A stretch of 35,282 nucleotides of DNA from a virus. The stretch is from positions 1 through 35,282 of the IMG/VR virus record IMGVR_UViG_3300025879_000005; one strand, given 5' to 3'. Positions 1 through 8,807 of this stretch are shown here, one piece after another (the first letter of the stretch is position 1; every line of letters starts with the position of its first letter). The translations under genes and the position numbers were made by a program. The notes under the pieces are model-generated. The model saw only the letters and a program-made list of their open reading frames with translations. It was not told the DNA's origin and searched no databases.

Positions 1-127
1 GGGTCCATTTCAACCATCTGCGCCTGCTGCTGGGTCAGGCCAGTGTATTCGTCAAATTCCACATCAGGGTTTTCATCGTAATAGACTTTTGCGATGCCAA
101 CCTTTTTGACCAGCGCATCATGGAACA
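1..127. repeat. Terminal direct repeat (left copy), assembly overlap
   Basis: These 127 bases are identical to positions 35156-35282, as seen by direct comparison of both ends. The repeat lies inside the portal gene and the reading frame continues through it when the ends are joined. A length of 127 equals a common maximum k-mer of short-read assemblers, so it most likely marks a circular contig rather than a biological terminal repeat. Confidence 0.95.
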
Positions 128-482
128 CGTCCGAGATTACGTCGAAACCATTGTTGCGGTTGAAGATGTAGCTTGCGTATTTGGTTGCTTGCTCCGCCGC
201 CATGACAGCCTGCGGGGTGCGGGGGATAAATTCAACAGGCTTGTCAGACTGCAGAAATACCCGCATCAGCGCAGGCTTAATCGCACGGATGGTGTCACGC
301 ACCTTTGTGGCGACTACCTTGCTGCGGCCATCTTCGTAGCCCAGATCACATTTGCCGTCGAAATATCGCTGGGCTTTGATGCGGTCAGGCGCAATTTCGC
401 TTTCCACGAAGTCAATGGCCTCGCGCACCGCAAGGGAAACCGCGTCGTTGATTTCTTCGTCTGTTAGCCGTTTCGGTTCCAT
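1..482 (-). CDS. Portal protein, N-terminal part (gene crosses the contig join)
   Basis: This frame begins with ATG at 482 and stays open to the window edge, giving residues 1 to about 160. It starts MEPKRLTDEEINDAV and contains an alpha-helical segment with VRDTIRAIKPALMRVF, typical of the N-terminus of podovirus portal proteins. When the ends are joined (position 1 = 35156) it continues in frame into the gene ending at 33541, giving a 698-residue protein. The portal is the dodecameric ring at the capsid vertex through which DNA is packaged and ejected. It starts 9 bases after the stop of the upstream ejection-protein gene, so the two are probably co-transcribed. Confidence 0.9.
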   Translation of the reverse strand, partial: MEPKRLTDEEINDAVSLAVREAIDFVESEIAPDRIKAQRYFDGKCDLGYEDGRSKVVATKVRDTIRAIKPALMRVFLQSDKPVEFIPRTPQAVMAAEQATKYASYIFNRNNGFDVISDVFHDALVKKVGIAKVYYDENPDVEFDEYTGLTQQQAQMVEMD

Positions 483-491
483 CTTACGCCC

Positions 492-2738
492 TTATCGTTG
501 AGTTTCTTGCGATGATTGCCGACGCTCTGCTGCTGCACCCCTTGTGACGCCAGTTGTGGCGCCAGAGAACAAAGCACTAGAAATCAATTTTGACAGAGTA
601 TCTGTCTGCGCATCAGTCAATGATTGACCCTTCATTGCTTGGTCAAGAACACGTAACGCAACCATAGCATCTTTGCCACGCTTTTGCGTCAAGGCGCGGG
701 CAATGTCTTCATAAATGCGCTGTCGCTGGGCTGCAGTGTATTCTGCCGTTTGGCCTGTTACAGCCTGAATGAGCGCCTTGGTCGTGTTTACAGCCTCACC
801 CTGCATTGCTTGGCCAACAGCGCCCGGAGCGGTCAACTCATCAACAGTCCCTTGGATGGCTTGCCGACCTGCTGTCTTACTGTTCTGGGCCATTGCCGCG
901 CGAACAGATGCAGACTGGGCGGCTTCATCAATCTGCGCAAGCAGTGCATCTGCCTCTGCGCCCATTAAGTCACGGATTTTCTTGCGGGCGTTGCCGCTGC
1001 TCATATCTGTGACAGCCTTAATGACCTGACGCGCCTCAAGGCTTTCTGCTGTCGGGTCAGAAGCAATGGCACGAACATTCCCTAGGGTTTCTTCAATGTA
1101 TGTGCGAAGGCCCCTTTTAGCCGACTCAATTTGCGCTTGGGACGGGTTTTTGCCCAACTCAAAACCAATGTCTTCTACCCGAGTGCTTGGACGCAGCAGG
1201 CTTTCACCAAAAGAAAACGCTCTTTCTTCGGAAATCTTGTCGCCACCAAGAGCAACCGCTGCACCATAAGGCTCTGCGGCGTCTGCAGTGGCATCACGCA
1301 ACTGCCGTGCCAGATCGTTATACCTGCGCCCTTTGCCTGTCAGCCGGCCAAAGTTGTCTACATTTTCATAGGCGATTGACTGCAAGGCTTTCTTAATTTC
1401 GTCAAGCTGCTGCACGTTTGGCATCTCATCATAGACAACTTTGCCAGCGTCATCGATGCGCGCCATAATCTGCATATTTCTGACGTTACGTGCAGCCATG
1501 TCGGCGTTAGCCTCATCAATGGCGCTTTTCAGTATGCTTGGCTCAATGCGTGAAAGCACATCTTCAATGTTTCGGCCCTGATCTGACGCATAGTTGATTG
1601 GCGTGCGATAAGCCAAGTCATAAGCCCGAGAACGATCGCCAGACGTTTTTGCCGCAATTTCTTCTACTGCGGTGCGCGGGCCAGCGGCGGGGGTGCCGAG
1701 AGCATCGTCAAGTGCGCCCGTAACCGCTTGGTTCGTGCGCGACATACGCTCATCAACAGCGCCGCGCACAATCGTGCCAGCCCGACCACCTGACGCAGCA
1801 GTGGCGTCAAGCAATGCTTGAGCCGCAGGCCCAGCATCAACTAGCATGCCTTCACTTCCAGCGCGGCGCAAATTTACCACTGCAGCGTCAATGTCGCCGC
1901 CTTGGTCAAACGTGTTTTTAATAACCCGAGCTGCGTTTTTAGAGATGTCAAACTCACGGGCAATCTTGTCAATGTCGCTGCGGCGGAAAAGGCCAATGAC
2001 GTTTGAAGAAACCTCAGAAACAATAGATGCTGCGCCGCCAAATACAGCGCCACCAGTGGCGCCAATAGCTGCGCCACGTCCAGCTTCTTGCATGCGCTCC
2101 TCGGCTGTAGTGCCTTCGCCTGCGCCGTAAACCAAGCCCTCAAGCGCACCTGCAGTGGCACCCGCAGTGGCCCCGCGTGCAATTTGCGCAGCTCGGCTAC
2201 CTTGGCCAACTATGTTCGTCAAACCTGCCGCTGCCGCCTGCGGCGCTGCAGCCATCATGCCTGCAGTTCCAGTCAAGCCGCCTGCCAAGTTTAAACCAAG
2301 CGTTTCGCCGGGACGCTGGCGCTGCATCGCGCCTGATAGCGCACGCATGCCTGTAGCCGCTTCTGGCCCTGCAATGGCACCAACCAATTCGTCAGCATAT
2401 GACCCAACAAAAGGTGCGCCTCGCGTGAACTCACCAGCACGCGCAGCAATCGGGTATTGCTCAATCAGGCTTTCATCTATGGACTTGCGGGAAACCTCGC
2501 CACCGGTCATGCCAGACAATGCTTGATTGACCTTTTCTTGGTCGGTCGTGCTGTATCCCGGAGAAACAAGATAACGCTGGCCATTGCTCCGCTCAAAAAT
2601 GCGGGTGTCGCCTTGCTTGGCCACAATGCGTGGCATTGACTGCCAGCTTTCCTTGGCTTTCTGAATGGCCTCGCCTTCGTCCTTTGCAGATACTTCAACC
2701 TCATACCCGCCCGGCGTCATTATCTGATATTTTGCCAT
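492..2738 (-). CDS. Putative internal virion / DNA-ejection protein
   Basis: This is a 748-residue protein whose start overlaps the stop of the upstream transglycosylase gene (TAATG). Residues about 1-60 form a small mixed domain. Residues about 120-250 hold several Gly/Ala-rich hydrophobic stretches with GxxxG spacing, which could insert in a membrane. The rest (about 255-740) is predicted mostly alpha-helical and rich in Ala, Gln and charged residues. Long proteins with such stretches placed between the transglycosylase and the portal in podoviruses are usually ejected with the DNA to build a channel across the envelope (T7 gp14-gp16 or P22 gp7/gp16/gp20 type). No specific family was recognised; the role rests on composition and position. 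Confidence 0.6.
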   Translation of the reverse strand: MAKYQIMTPGGYEVEVSAKDEGEAIQKAKESWQSMPRIVAKQGDTRIFERSNGQRYLVSPGYSTTDQEKVNQALSGMTGGEVSRKSIDESLIEQYPIAARAGEFTRGAPFVGSYADELVGAIAGPEAATGMRALSGAMQRQRPGETLGLNLAGGLTGTAGMMAAAPQAAAAGLTNIVGQGSRAAQIARGATAGATAGALEGLVYGAGEGTTAEERMQEAGRGAAIGATGGAVFGGAASIVSEVSSNVIGLFRRSDIDKIAREFDISKNAARVIKNTFDQGGDIDAAVVNLRRAGSEGMLVDAGPAAQALLDATAASGGRAGTIVRGAVDERMSRTNQAVTGALDDALGTPAAGPRTAVEEIAAKTSGDRSRAYDLAYRTPINYASDQGRNIEDVLSRIEPSILKSAIDEANADMAARNVRNMQIMARIDDAGKVVYDEMPNVQQLDEIKKALQSIAYENVDNFGRLTGKGRRYNDLARQLRDATADAAEPYGAAVALGGDKISEERAFSFGESLLRPSTRVEDIGFELGKNPSQAQIESAKRGLRTYIEETLGNVRAIASDPTAESLEARQVIKAVTDMSSGNARKKIRDLMGAEADALLAQIDEAAQSASVRAAMAQNSKTAGRQAIQGTVDELTAPGAVGQAMQGEAVNTTKALIQAVTGQTAEYTAAQRQRIYEDIARALTQKRGKDAMVALRVLDQAMKGQSLTDAQTDTLSKLISSALFSGATTGVTRGAAAERRQSSQETQR

Positions 2739-4249
2739 TAGTTGCCGACCTTCCCGGTTACGCTAAAGCCACCTTCTTGGGACTGAGATTGACCGCTTTG
2801 AGCGCCTGTGAAGCCGTTATAATAATAATTGCTGGCAACAGGATCATTCTCAATCTTGGTCATAATGCGCTTAATTTCTTCCAAGTTTTCGCGCAGAATT
2901 TTGGGGCTGCTTGATTGCTGCAAGTTGCCATATGCAGAAATCAACAAGTCAAGCTCCCTTTCGCTGACGGCACCAAGAGCGCCGCCAGTTTTGGATGCTT
3001 CGCGCATTTGCTGCAGTCTATCAAAAGCCACATTTGATTGAACTGTCATCAGCTCGTTTCTAAAATCTACAGCTTCTTGGTTGATGCCAAGACCGCCTAA
3101 TGTGCTTCCAACAATGCCCGCCTCTGGCAAGTTAAAGATGCCTTTAGTGTCCAGCATACCAATCAGGCGATCAATGCTCTTAGTGACAATGCTTTCTTTT
3201 TGCGCCTTTGTTTTCTGAGATGTCGCCAATCTCTGAGTTTCTGCCTCTGCTGCGAGGGCTGTCTTGCCACCGGGGATCGGCACAAAACGAACACCTGCTG
3301 GCGAGTTTGGATCAGGAACAACAACTTGGTCGCCAACAACTTTGTAATCTTCACCACCAATGTTAATGACGCTGCCGCCGCCGCCGCCAGATTTGAGGAA
3401 ATCTTGGAAGCTGCCCGGGTATCCTTGCTCTTTGGCAAATTGAAAATTCTTGATAAGCGCAGTGCGATCATCTTTAGCCGTCGCAGTCGCCATCTTCAAA
3501 GCGCCAGCAATGTCGCCAGTGCCTTCAGCGTAACGGATAGCCTGCATAGCCTGCGGCGTCCCAAGACTGCGCAAATAATCTAGTGTGCGGTTTTGCTTCG
3601 CAGTGGCTTTCCGCTCCTCACGACGATCCTTCATCTGCGCGGTCAACACGGCGCCGAGGTTGGGGTCAGGGTTCAGGCGCATGCTGTTGAACGCCAGCGC
3701 GAGGTTGGCCATTGTGTCAGGGTTGCCAAACAAGCCGCCAAGCAAGCCGCGTGGCCGCTGTTCGTCCTGCATTCCGGTGGATTGTGCCTGCGCACCTTGC
3801 GCGATTTGATCGGGCGTCACGGCGCCACCTCCTTTACCTAGTGCGGCCATTGTGTCGGCTGCGACACCCTGCCCGAGCGCACGATTAAATTTCTCAACAT
3901 AACCGCTGCCGGTTGTGCCGAGAATATCCTTGCGGTTGGCCCCGCTGGACCTTGGCTGGCCGGTAAACCATGCAGATGCTGCATCTTGCGGGTTTCCGTA
4001 TTTCTGAACGTAAGAGCCAAACTCACCACGAAACACAGCGTCTTGAGCTTCTGGGCTAGCAAGGAACTCATCAGGCGTCATACGGCGGCCAAGATACTTT
4101 TCAGTCCATGGGCCGATGTTGAAGTCCATGACCTGATACTTGCCGTAGGCACGGTTGCCGCGCTGCGTAATTGGACCAAGCGCGGAATAGCCACCGCTAC
4201 CCGCGCTTTCAATGCTTGCAATAGCGTTGGCCCAATCGTTGATAGCCAT
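2738..4249 (-). CDS. Virion-associated transglycosylase / internal protein
   Basis: This 503-residue protein starts at the ATG overlapping the previous stop (TGATG); an in-frame TTG just upstream is less likely. Residues about 1-125 resemble phage lysozyme/transglycosylase domains: Glu14 in IASIESAGSGG is the candidate catalytic acid, followed by NRAYGKYQVM, MTPDEFLASPEAQD and DAASAWFTG. The remainder is helical and low in recognisable motifs, with a Gly run near residue 290. By family knowledge such enzymes cut peptidoglycan locally while DNA enters. It sits between the S74 protein and the large ejection protein. The catalytic assignment is moderately sure; the C-terminal function is unknown. 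Confidence 0.7.
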   Translation of the reverse strand: MAINDWANAIASIESAGSGGYSALGPITQRGNRAYGKYQVMDFNIGPWTEKYLGRRMTPDEFLASPEAQDAVFRGEFGSYVQKYGNPQDAASAWFTGQPRSSGANRKDILGTTGSGYVEKFNRALGQGVAADTMAALGKGGGAVTPDQIAQGAQAQSTGMQDEQRPRGLLGGLFGNPDTMANLALAFNSMRLNPDPNLGAVLTAQMKDRREERKATAKQNRTLDYLRSLGTPQAMQAIRYAEGTGDIAGALKMATATAKDDRTALIKNFQFAKEQGYPGSFQDFLKSGGGGGSVINIGGEDYKVVGDQVVVPDPNSPAGVRFVPIPGGKTALAAEAETQRLATSQKTKAQKESIVTKSIDRLIGMLDTKGIFNLPEAGIVGSTLGGLGINQEAVDFRNELMTVQSNVAFDRLQQMREASKTGGALGAVSERELDLLISAYGNLQQSSSPKILRENLEEIKRIMTKIENDPVASNYYYNGFTGAQSGQSQSQEGGFSVTGKVGN

Positions 4250-5349
4250 CAAGCAGCCTCCGCAAGCTCTTTGCTAAGCTGAGCATAGTTGACACGCAGG
4301 TAGCCATCTTTGCCCTTGCTGACCAAGTGCGGATGAGTTTTCTGCAGTTCGTCTGCCATGACGCCAAACTTAGGCTGGCCGGGCTGCGCGATCTTTTCGC
4401 CTTCCTCGTTCCATTCCCAAGTGTAGAACTTGACGCCCTTGAACTCGCCTTTCGGCTGCACGTTGGTTTTCAGGCGCGGGTCTGAGCTATATGCAGTTGC
4501 CGCCATAGTCAGGTAGTCAAACAGGCCCGGCTGGCGAGATTGCGTTGTGGTCTGCGGGACGGGCGCTTGACCCAGCGCCTGCAACGGCAGTGCCAACGAC
4601 TGCTGCGGCGCTCCAACAGTTGCTTGATACTGTGAGCGGGCATCATCAATCAAGCGCTGCTGCAGTGCCTGCTGCATTGCGCCCTGCATCATCTGCTGCT
4701 GCGTGATCTGCTGGCCGAAGCCGAAGCCAAGGTTAGACAAGTTGCCCATCTGACCTGCTGCCGACAAACGCTGCTGCGCACCAGCAAGACCTGCTTGCTG
4801 GTTTGCTTGCTGCGCCTGCAGTTGCGCTGCCTGATTTGCCAAAGCCGCCTGCTGCGCTGTTGCAACGTCCTGCTGCGCTGCGCCAAGTGCAGTCTGATAG
4901 CCCTGCTGACGCAAGCCAGCGGCAAGCTGGCCACCCTGACGCGCAAATGCCTCGTTGGTCAACGCCTCTGCAACACCCTGACGCGATCCGCCAAATGCAC
5001 GGGCAGCTTGTGCCTGCGCTCCAAGCTGGTTCATCTGCATCTGACGCTGACGCTCAAGGTCAGCCATCGACGTGTCAATGACCTGCTGCGTGTATGGGTT
5101 CATGTATGTGCCGATGCCACCAGCCGCTTGCTGCGCCTGAACATTCTGCGCAGCCACTTGCTCTGGCGTGTAAGCCATGCCAGCCTGAGTGCCGCCAAGA
5201 GCCTGCTTGTAAGCCTCAGAAGATTGCTTGTAGACGTTCTGCGCCGCAGCAGGCGTTGCCATTGGCAGCGCTTCCTGTGTTCTCATTTGAGCATTAGGCG
5301 CCGGCGTCATGCCAGCCATCACTGCGTTTTGGTTTCCTGCGCCTGCCAT
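4249..5349 (-). CDS. Gln/Ala-rich virion protein with C-terminal S74-type chaperone domain
   Basis: This is a 366-residue protein. Residues about 20-270 are very rich in Gln and Ala (QAQQAxxQAG-like runs) and probably form long helices or coiled coil. Residues about 288-362 match the intramolecular chaperone/autoprotease family (Peptidase_S74): SDPRLKTN, with Ser289 and Lys294 spaced as the Ser-Lys pair of endosialidase chaperones, then WEW, FGVMADEL and LRVNYAQLS. In that family the domain trimerises a fibre or spike and then cuts itself off at the Ser. Here the body is helical rather than beta-helical, so the partner fold is unusual. It starts directly after the stop of the upstream gene and overlaps the next one. 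Confidence 0.75.
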   Translation of the reverse strand: MAGAGNQNAVMAGMTPAPNAQMRTQEALPMATPAAAQNVYKQSSEAYKQALGGTQAGMAYTPEQVAAQNVQAQQAAGGIGTYMNPYTQQVIDTSMADLERQRQMQMNQLGAQAQAARAFGGSRQGVAEALTNEAFARQGGQLAAGLRQQGYQTALGAAQQDVATAQQAALANQAAQLQAQQANQQAGLAGAQQRLSAAGQMGNLSNLGFGFGQQITQQQMMQGAMQQALQQRLIDDARSQYQATVGAPQQSLALPLQALGQAPVPQTTTQSRQPGLFDYLTMAATAYSSDPRLKTNVQPKGEFKGVKFYTWEWNEEGEKIAQPGQPKFGVMADELQKTHPHLVSKGKDGYLRVNYAQLSKELAEAA

Positions 5350-5835
5350 TTACTTGCCCCCTGAGAGTATTTGTCTGGCCATTGTTCCAGCGGCGTTTGC
5401 ATCTTCATCGCCGTAAATTGATCCGCCAGCACCAAATGGTGGGTTTGGCTGCTGACCAGTAACAGGGTCAATAAACATGCCGCGAATGAAGTCATACTGG
5501 GCAGGCGCACGCTGCTGTAGCTGGCCAAGAGATGCCTCATAGATCGGTGCGGCGCTGTAGCCATACCCACCGCCAGCCATTGGCTGTGCCTGCGGCATGC
5601 CTTCCATGCCAGTCATGCCGCCGCCACCCAGACCAAATGCTTGCGCCGCTTGGCTAGTGTTGCCAAACGCTGCCTGCTGCATTGGGGAAAAAGCGGCAAC
5701 GCTTGGACCAAAGTAGGGCGTGTAACCAATCTGTGCGATCTGGTTTGCACGCTCCAAGTTAGCCTTGGACGCTTCTTCAATGTAAGCAGGGATTGTTACC
5801 TGACTTGTTTGCGATCCGCCTTTGCCGCCGCTCAT
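5350..5835 (-). CDS. Small Gly/Gln-rich virion-block protein, function unknown
   Basis: This 161-residue protein has an N-terminal SxxTxxVTIPAYIEEA motif, then ANQIAQIGYTPYFGP and FSPMQQAAFGNT, and a Gly/Met-rich middle (about 70-90). Similar short proteins with the GYTPYFGPxVAAFSPMQQ pattern occur in the structural modules of aquatic podoviruses, by my recollection of that group, but no function is established. Its start overlaps the end of the GNAT-like gene (ATGA) and it is followed without a gap by the S74 protein, so the three are probably translated together and may act in one virion substructure. Confidence 0.6.
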   Translation of the reverse strand: MSGGKGGSQTSQVTIPAYIEEASKANLERANQIAQIGYTPYFGPSVAAFSPMQQAAFGNTSQAAQAFGLGGGGMTGMEGMPQAQPMAGGGYGYSAAPIYEASLGQLQQRAPAQYDFIRGMFIDPVTGQQPNPPFGAGGSIYGDEDANAAGTMARQILSGGK

Positions 5836-6188
5836 TGACTTTTCTCCATCACATAAAGGGTCGGCTTGAAGCCAAACTTGCCCATCAATTTCATCCAGCC
5901 CCTACGGCCTGCTAGTGTCATTCCGCTGCATCCGATGCTTTGGCCCCATTCCCACGCGCTGTCTATCATCTCAAACAGCTCTTTGCGTTTGCCAGACCCA
6001 ATGAAAACATGCAGAACTTTTTTGCGAGGGTAACATATTACTTCCGTAATGGCCACTGTTTCGCCATTTGACCACATCTGCATGCGGCCATCGTGAACAG
6101 CATGCACAACGTCCTCAAACAGATGCGTGCCACCGCTGTATTTCAGGGCGGCTTCAATCTGCTTTCTGTAGTCGTGAATGTTTGGCAT
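5832..6188 (-). CDS. GNAT-fold-like phage protein (T7 gp13-type position)
   Basis: This 118-residue protein has the layout of a small GNAT acetyltransferase fold: NGETVAITEVICYP and KKVLHVFIG as central strands, ELFEMIDSAWEWGQSIGC as the helix, and GRRGWMKLMGKFGFKP as the C-terminal motif. Phages often encode such a protein next to nozzle and ejection genes, and T7 gp13 is a related-position virion protein. The usual acetyl-CoA loop (Q/RxxGxG/A) is not evident, so it may be structural rather than an enzyme. Its start overlaps the previous stop (TAATG) and its end overlaps the next start (ATGA). Confidence 0.6.
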   Translation of the reverse strand: MPNIHDYRKQIEAALKYSGGTHLFEDVVHAVHDGRMQMWSNGETVAITEVICYPRKKVLHVFIGSGKRKELFEMIDSAWEWGQSIGCSGMTLAGRRGWMKLMGKFGFKPTLYVMEKSQ

Positions 6189-6835
6189 TAACCGTGAAGC
6201 CTTGTGATTGCGATAGTGGATGCCGGGGCCGCTGGTGCAAACGCAGTTGCCGCAGCAGCATCAAGATAGCCAGATGTGCTGTCAACAGCCCACATGGCTT
6301 CTAAATAATCGCCTGCGTTAAAGTTAAAGATTGCTGACCGGCTTACAACCAAAACTGAGCCGTTTTGATGTAGTGCGTTCTTCATCGTTGACCCAGTGAC
6401 ATCTACGCCATTCACCCTTGGCCAAAACCAAAAATTAACCGTGCTGCTAGACGTTGACGCAATCTGCGCAGAAAACGAAACCATATACTCGCCAGCTTCC
6501 TCAAAGACCAAACGAGATGCAGGCGTGCCGTTTGTAATGCCCTCAGACACACCGGCAGTGTAGGTCAGGACATAGGCCGTGTTTGCACTTGCTGCGTTTT
6601 GGTTTGACGATACAGCGCCAGCATATTGGCCATCCTCTAAAACGATCTGCCGCCACTCGCCGTTCTTGGAGACAACAGGATAGCCGTTGGTGTTATCCCA
6701 CAGCAGAACGCCGTTCTCACTAGCCGACGCGCTGGCGTCTTTAAAGCCAAGCTGGTCTAACGCACGGCCCAGAAAGCGCCGCACGTTTTCTGCCCATTGC
6801 CGCAGGTCTGGCGTGATGGGTGGGACAGTCCTCAT
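6188..6835 (-). CDS. Tail fibre-like protein with C1q/TNF-type jelly-roll domain
   Basis: This is a 215-residue protein. Residues about 1-30 are helical (RQWAENVRRFLGRALDQLGF). A short strand segment follows (VLLWDNTNGYPVVSKNG). Residues about 85-212 alternate strands in a pattern like C1q/TNF jelly rolls: RLVFEEAGEYMVSFSAQI, VNFWFWPRVNGVDV, AIFNFNAGDYLEAMWAV. Such trimeric domains are common at the tips of phage fibres. It follows the nozzle gene with an ATGA overlap, which fits a protein attached to the tail tip. The jelly-roll call comes from pattern only. Confidence 0.6.
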   Translation of the reverse strand: MRTVPPITPDLRQWAENVRRFLGRALDQLGFKDASASASENGVLLWDNTNGYPVVSKNGEWRQIVLEDGQYAGAVSSNQNAASANTAYVLTYTAGVSEGITNGTPASRLVFEEAGEYMVSFSAQIASTSSSTVNFWFWPRVNGVDVTGSTMKNALHQNGSVLVVSRSAIFNFNAGDYLEAMWAVDSTSGYLDAAAATAFAPAAPASTIAITRLHG

Positions 6836-8310
6836 CGACGCCCACCTGCCACCGCATCCAGCCGCATAATGCCAACGCGCCAGTCAGATGCCGCATCGCC
6901 GGTTACACGCATCCTGATTTGACGCCCGGTAAACCGCAGGTCGGTCGGGTTTGCCATGCTGTAAGGCCCATATGACCGCTCTGTGTCTGTCGGGTAAAAG
7001 CGCGTTTTGAATGTGGCGTTTACGTCACCAAGCGTGCGCTCATCAGGTATCATGCCCGTGACAGACATAACTTGCTCACCGCTGCCAATGGCAATCGGGC
7101 CAGTCTCGGCATATGGCGCTTGGCCGCCGTAGTTGTAGCCGATTTCTTGCTCGTAAAGCACGCCATCGGCTGCAACCCACAGTGGCTGGCGGAAAACACC
7201 ACGGTCAACGCCAGCGGTGCGGTCAATCTCGCCAGTCATCCAAATGTTTTCAGCGTAATCAAACACAACGTAGCGGTCACATTCAGTGCTACCGCCGCTT
7301 GGATAAAACCAGAAGATTTCATTGAACCGGCTGTTTACAACAGCATGGATTTTTGACTTCTGGTCTGTGTTCAGGTCGCTAAATACATAGTCGGCCACGT
7401 CACATGGAATTGGCTGCACAGCGCCGCCGCTGTAAATAAAGAAGCTGCGGTTGCCCATCCATACAACACCAGCATCAACAGATGCAGCCGCGTTGGCAGC
7501 AATCAAGCCACATGACGTGCCGACACGCTCAAAGCCATAGACGAAGGGCGGCCCTTGGTAGGTGGCCGAATGCGCGTCTTGGTCCGTCAGGATCAGTGAC
7601 TGCCCGCGTGTGCGCAAGCCTTTCAAGATTACGCCATTCGTCTGGATTTGAATATCACCAGCCTCGTTAGTAGCCGCTGCTGTCCATGTGTTGTTATCTT
7701 CACGATCAGACCAAGCAACAGTGCGTGGATCGCCGTTTGCGCCAAATGCAAATACGAACCGCTCCTCTGTCACCATCATGCCAGAGCATCCAGTAGGCGC
7801 GTTTGACAAGACGGCAGCAGGGGTGGCGCTATCTAGCTGCCACTCGTAAATCTTGCCATCGTCCGGCGTCATGGCCAGCAGATATTCACCCCAGTTTTCA
7901 AGGCACCAAGTTGTGGCGCGCAGAATGCTTGCGGTGTCTTGCACGGGCAAGCCATATAGACCATTGCCATATGTGCCTGCGCTGTAGCCTGTGAATGCCG
8001 TAGCGTCCACGCGGCCAGCGGTGAAGCCAGCAGGCGTGATGTCGCTGACAGTGTTGCCAGATGTCATGGCGAACAAGCTGTCATGCGTGCCAAGCGCCAA
8101 GCGACGGTTGCCGCTGTTGTCTTCCCACGCAGCCATTGATCGCACAACGCCAGCAATGTCTACATTGCCACGCTGACGCCAGCCGCCAATCGGGCGCAAT
8201 GCACCCTCATGCCAGCGAATTAAGTTGGCATCACGCCAGCGGCCCTGTGACTGGTATTCCGTGCCGTTGCGATACTGCCCCGGCGGAATATTAAGAGGGA
8301 TCAGGGGCAT
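6832..8310 (-). CDS. Tail nozzle / P22 gp10-like tail hub protein
   Basis: This 492-residue protein starts MPLIPLNIPPGQYRNGTEYQSQGRWRD, the characteristic opening of the phage stabilisation/nozzle family (P22 gp10, T7 gp12-like): a short segment, then NLIRWHEGALRPIGGW. The body consists of repeated beta strands of propeller type, with WCLENWGEYLLAM, RTVAWSDREDNNTW and WMGNRSFFIYSGG. The protein forms the hexameric nozzle at the tail end below the adaptor. Strand-rich C-terminal residues (about 400-490) may bind fibres. It lies 15 bases after the chaperone-like gene and overlaps the fibre gene. Its length is usual for the family. Confidence 0.8.
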   Translation of the reverse strand: MPLIPLNIPPGQYRNGTEYQSQGRWRDANLIRWHEGALRPIGGWRQRGNVDIAGVVRSMAAWEDNSGNRRLALGTHDSLFAMTSGNTVSDITPAGFTAGRVDATAFTGYSAGTYGNGLYGLPVQDTASILRATTWCLENWGEYLLAMTPDDGKIYEWQLDSATPAAVLSNAPTGCSGMMVTEERFVFAFGANGDPRTVAWSDREDNNTWTAAATNEAGDIQIQTNGVILKGLRTRGQSLILTDQDAHSATYQGPPFVYGFERVGTSCGLIAANAAASVDAGVVWMGNRSFFIYSGGAVQPIPCDVADYVFSDLNTDQKSKIHAVVNSRFNEIFWFYPSGGSTECDRYVVFDYAENIWMTGEIDRTAGVDRGVFRQPLWVAADGVLYEQEIGYNYGGQAPYAETGPIAIGSGEQVMSVTGMIPDERTLGDVNATFKTRFYPTDTERSYGPYSMANPTDLRFTGRQIRMRVTGDAASDWRVGIMRLDAVAGGRR

Positions 8311-8324
8311 ATGCTCTCCCTCCC

Positions 8325-8783
8325 TTACGGCTTAACTGGCCAGTCGGCTTCGTCTAGGTGCGGGAAGTTTGCGTGGGATGTAATGTCGCGCAAGGCTTGG
8401 CGGTAGGCTGCCATCTCAGTGGTTAAAGTGTTGTCTGACAATGCTAAGTAATCAGTCTCTGCCAAAAGCTTGCTACGCTGCTCACGCACTTCTTTGGCCT
8501 TTGCTGCATCACGATCTGCAATTTGTTCAGCAGTCAGGGCAACTACAGTCTTAGTCAGCACCCATTCGCCATCCTTTAACTCAGGCAAGTTGCTGTTCTG
8601 AATGCGGTGCGTCATAGGGTCAAACGCAGGCGCACCTTCATAGCCCACCGGATACATGCCGAATGCAGCCATCGTGGCTTCCGGCACTTGCTTGGGGAAG
8701 CTGGTGTTGGGATTGTCACGACGCAGATCGCCAACCGTGTATGGGTAGGTTGCGACTTGGCCGTTTGTGATTTTTACGAACAT
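8325..8783 (-). CDS. Tail fibre assembly / chaperone-like protein
   Basis: This 152-residue protein has an N-terminal strand-rich half (MFVKITNGQVATYPYTVGDLRRDNPNTSFP) and a helical C-terminal half ending in LLAETDYLALSD, YRQALRDITSHANFP and DWPVKP. The C-terminal pattern R-x-x-L-L-x-x-T-D-x then AYRQALRD then FP and WP is shared by many phage tail-fibre assembly proteins and short fibre-associated proteins (DUF4376-like). It lies directly downstream of the large repeat protein, so it may help fold or attach it. A Shine-Dalgarno-like GAAAGGAC precedes the ATG. Confidence 0.6.
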   Translation of the reverse strand: MFVKITNGQVATYPYTVGDLRRDNPNTSFPKQVPEATMAAFGMYPVGYEGAPAFDPMTHRIQNSNLPELKDGEWVLTKTVVALTAEQIADRDAAKAKEVREQRSKLLAETDYLALSDNTLTTEMAAYRQALRDITSHANFPHLDEADWPVKP

Positions 8784-8807
8784 TGTGTTAGTCCTTTCTG
8801 TTCGTGG

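Noticed and set aside
120-467. Open frame on the + strand of about 115 codons
   Set aside because: It lies opposite the portal gene, has no ribosome-binding site and no protein-like pattern; it is a shadow of the portal frame.
4795-5364. Open frame on the + strand rich in Leu/Cys/Arg
   Set aside because: It is the antisense of the CTG/CAG-rich Gln/Ala stretch of the S74 protein, a usual source of false long frames.
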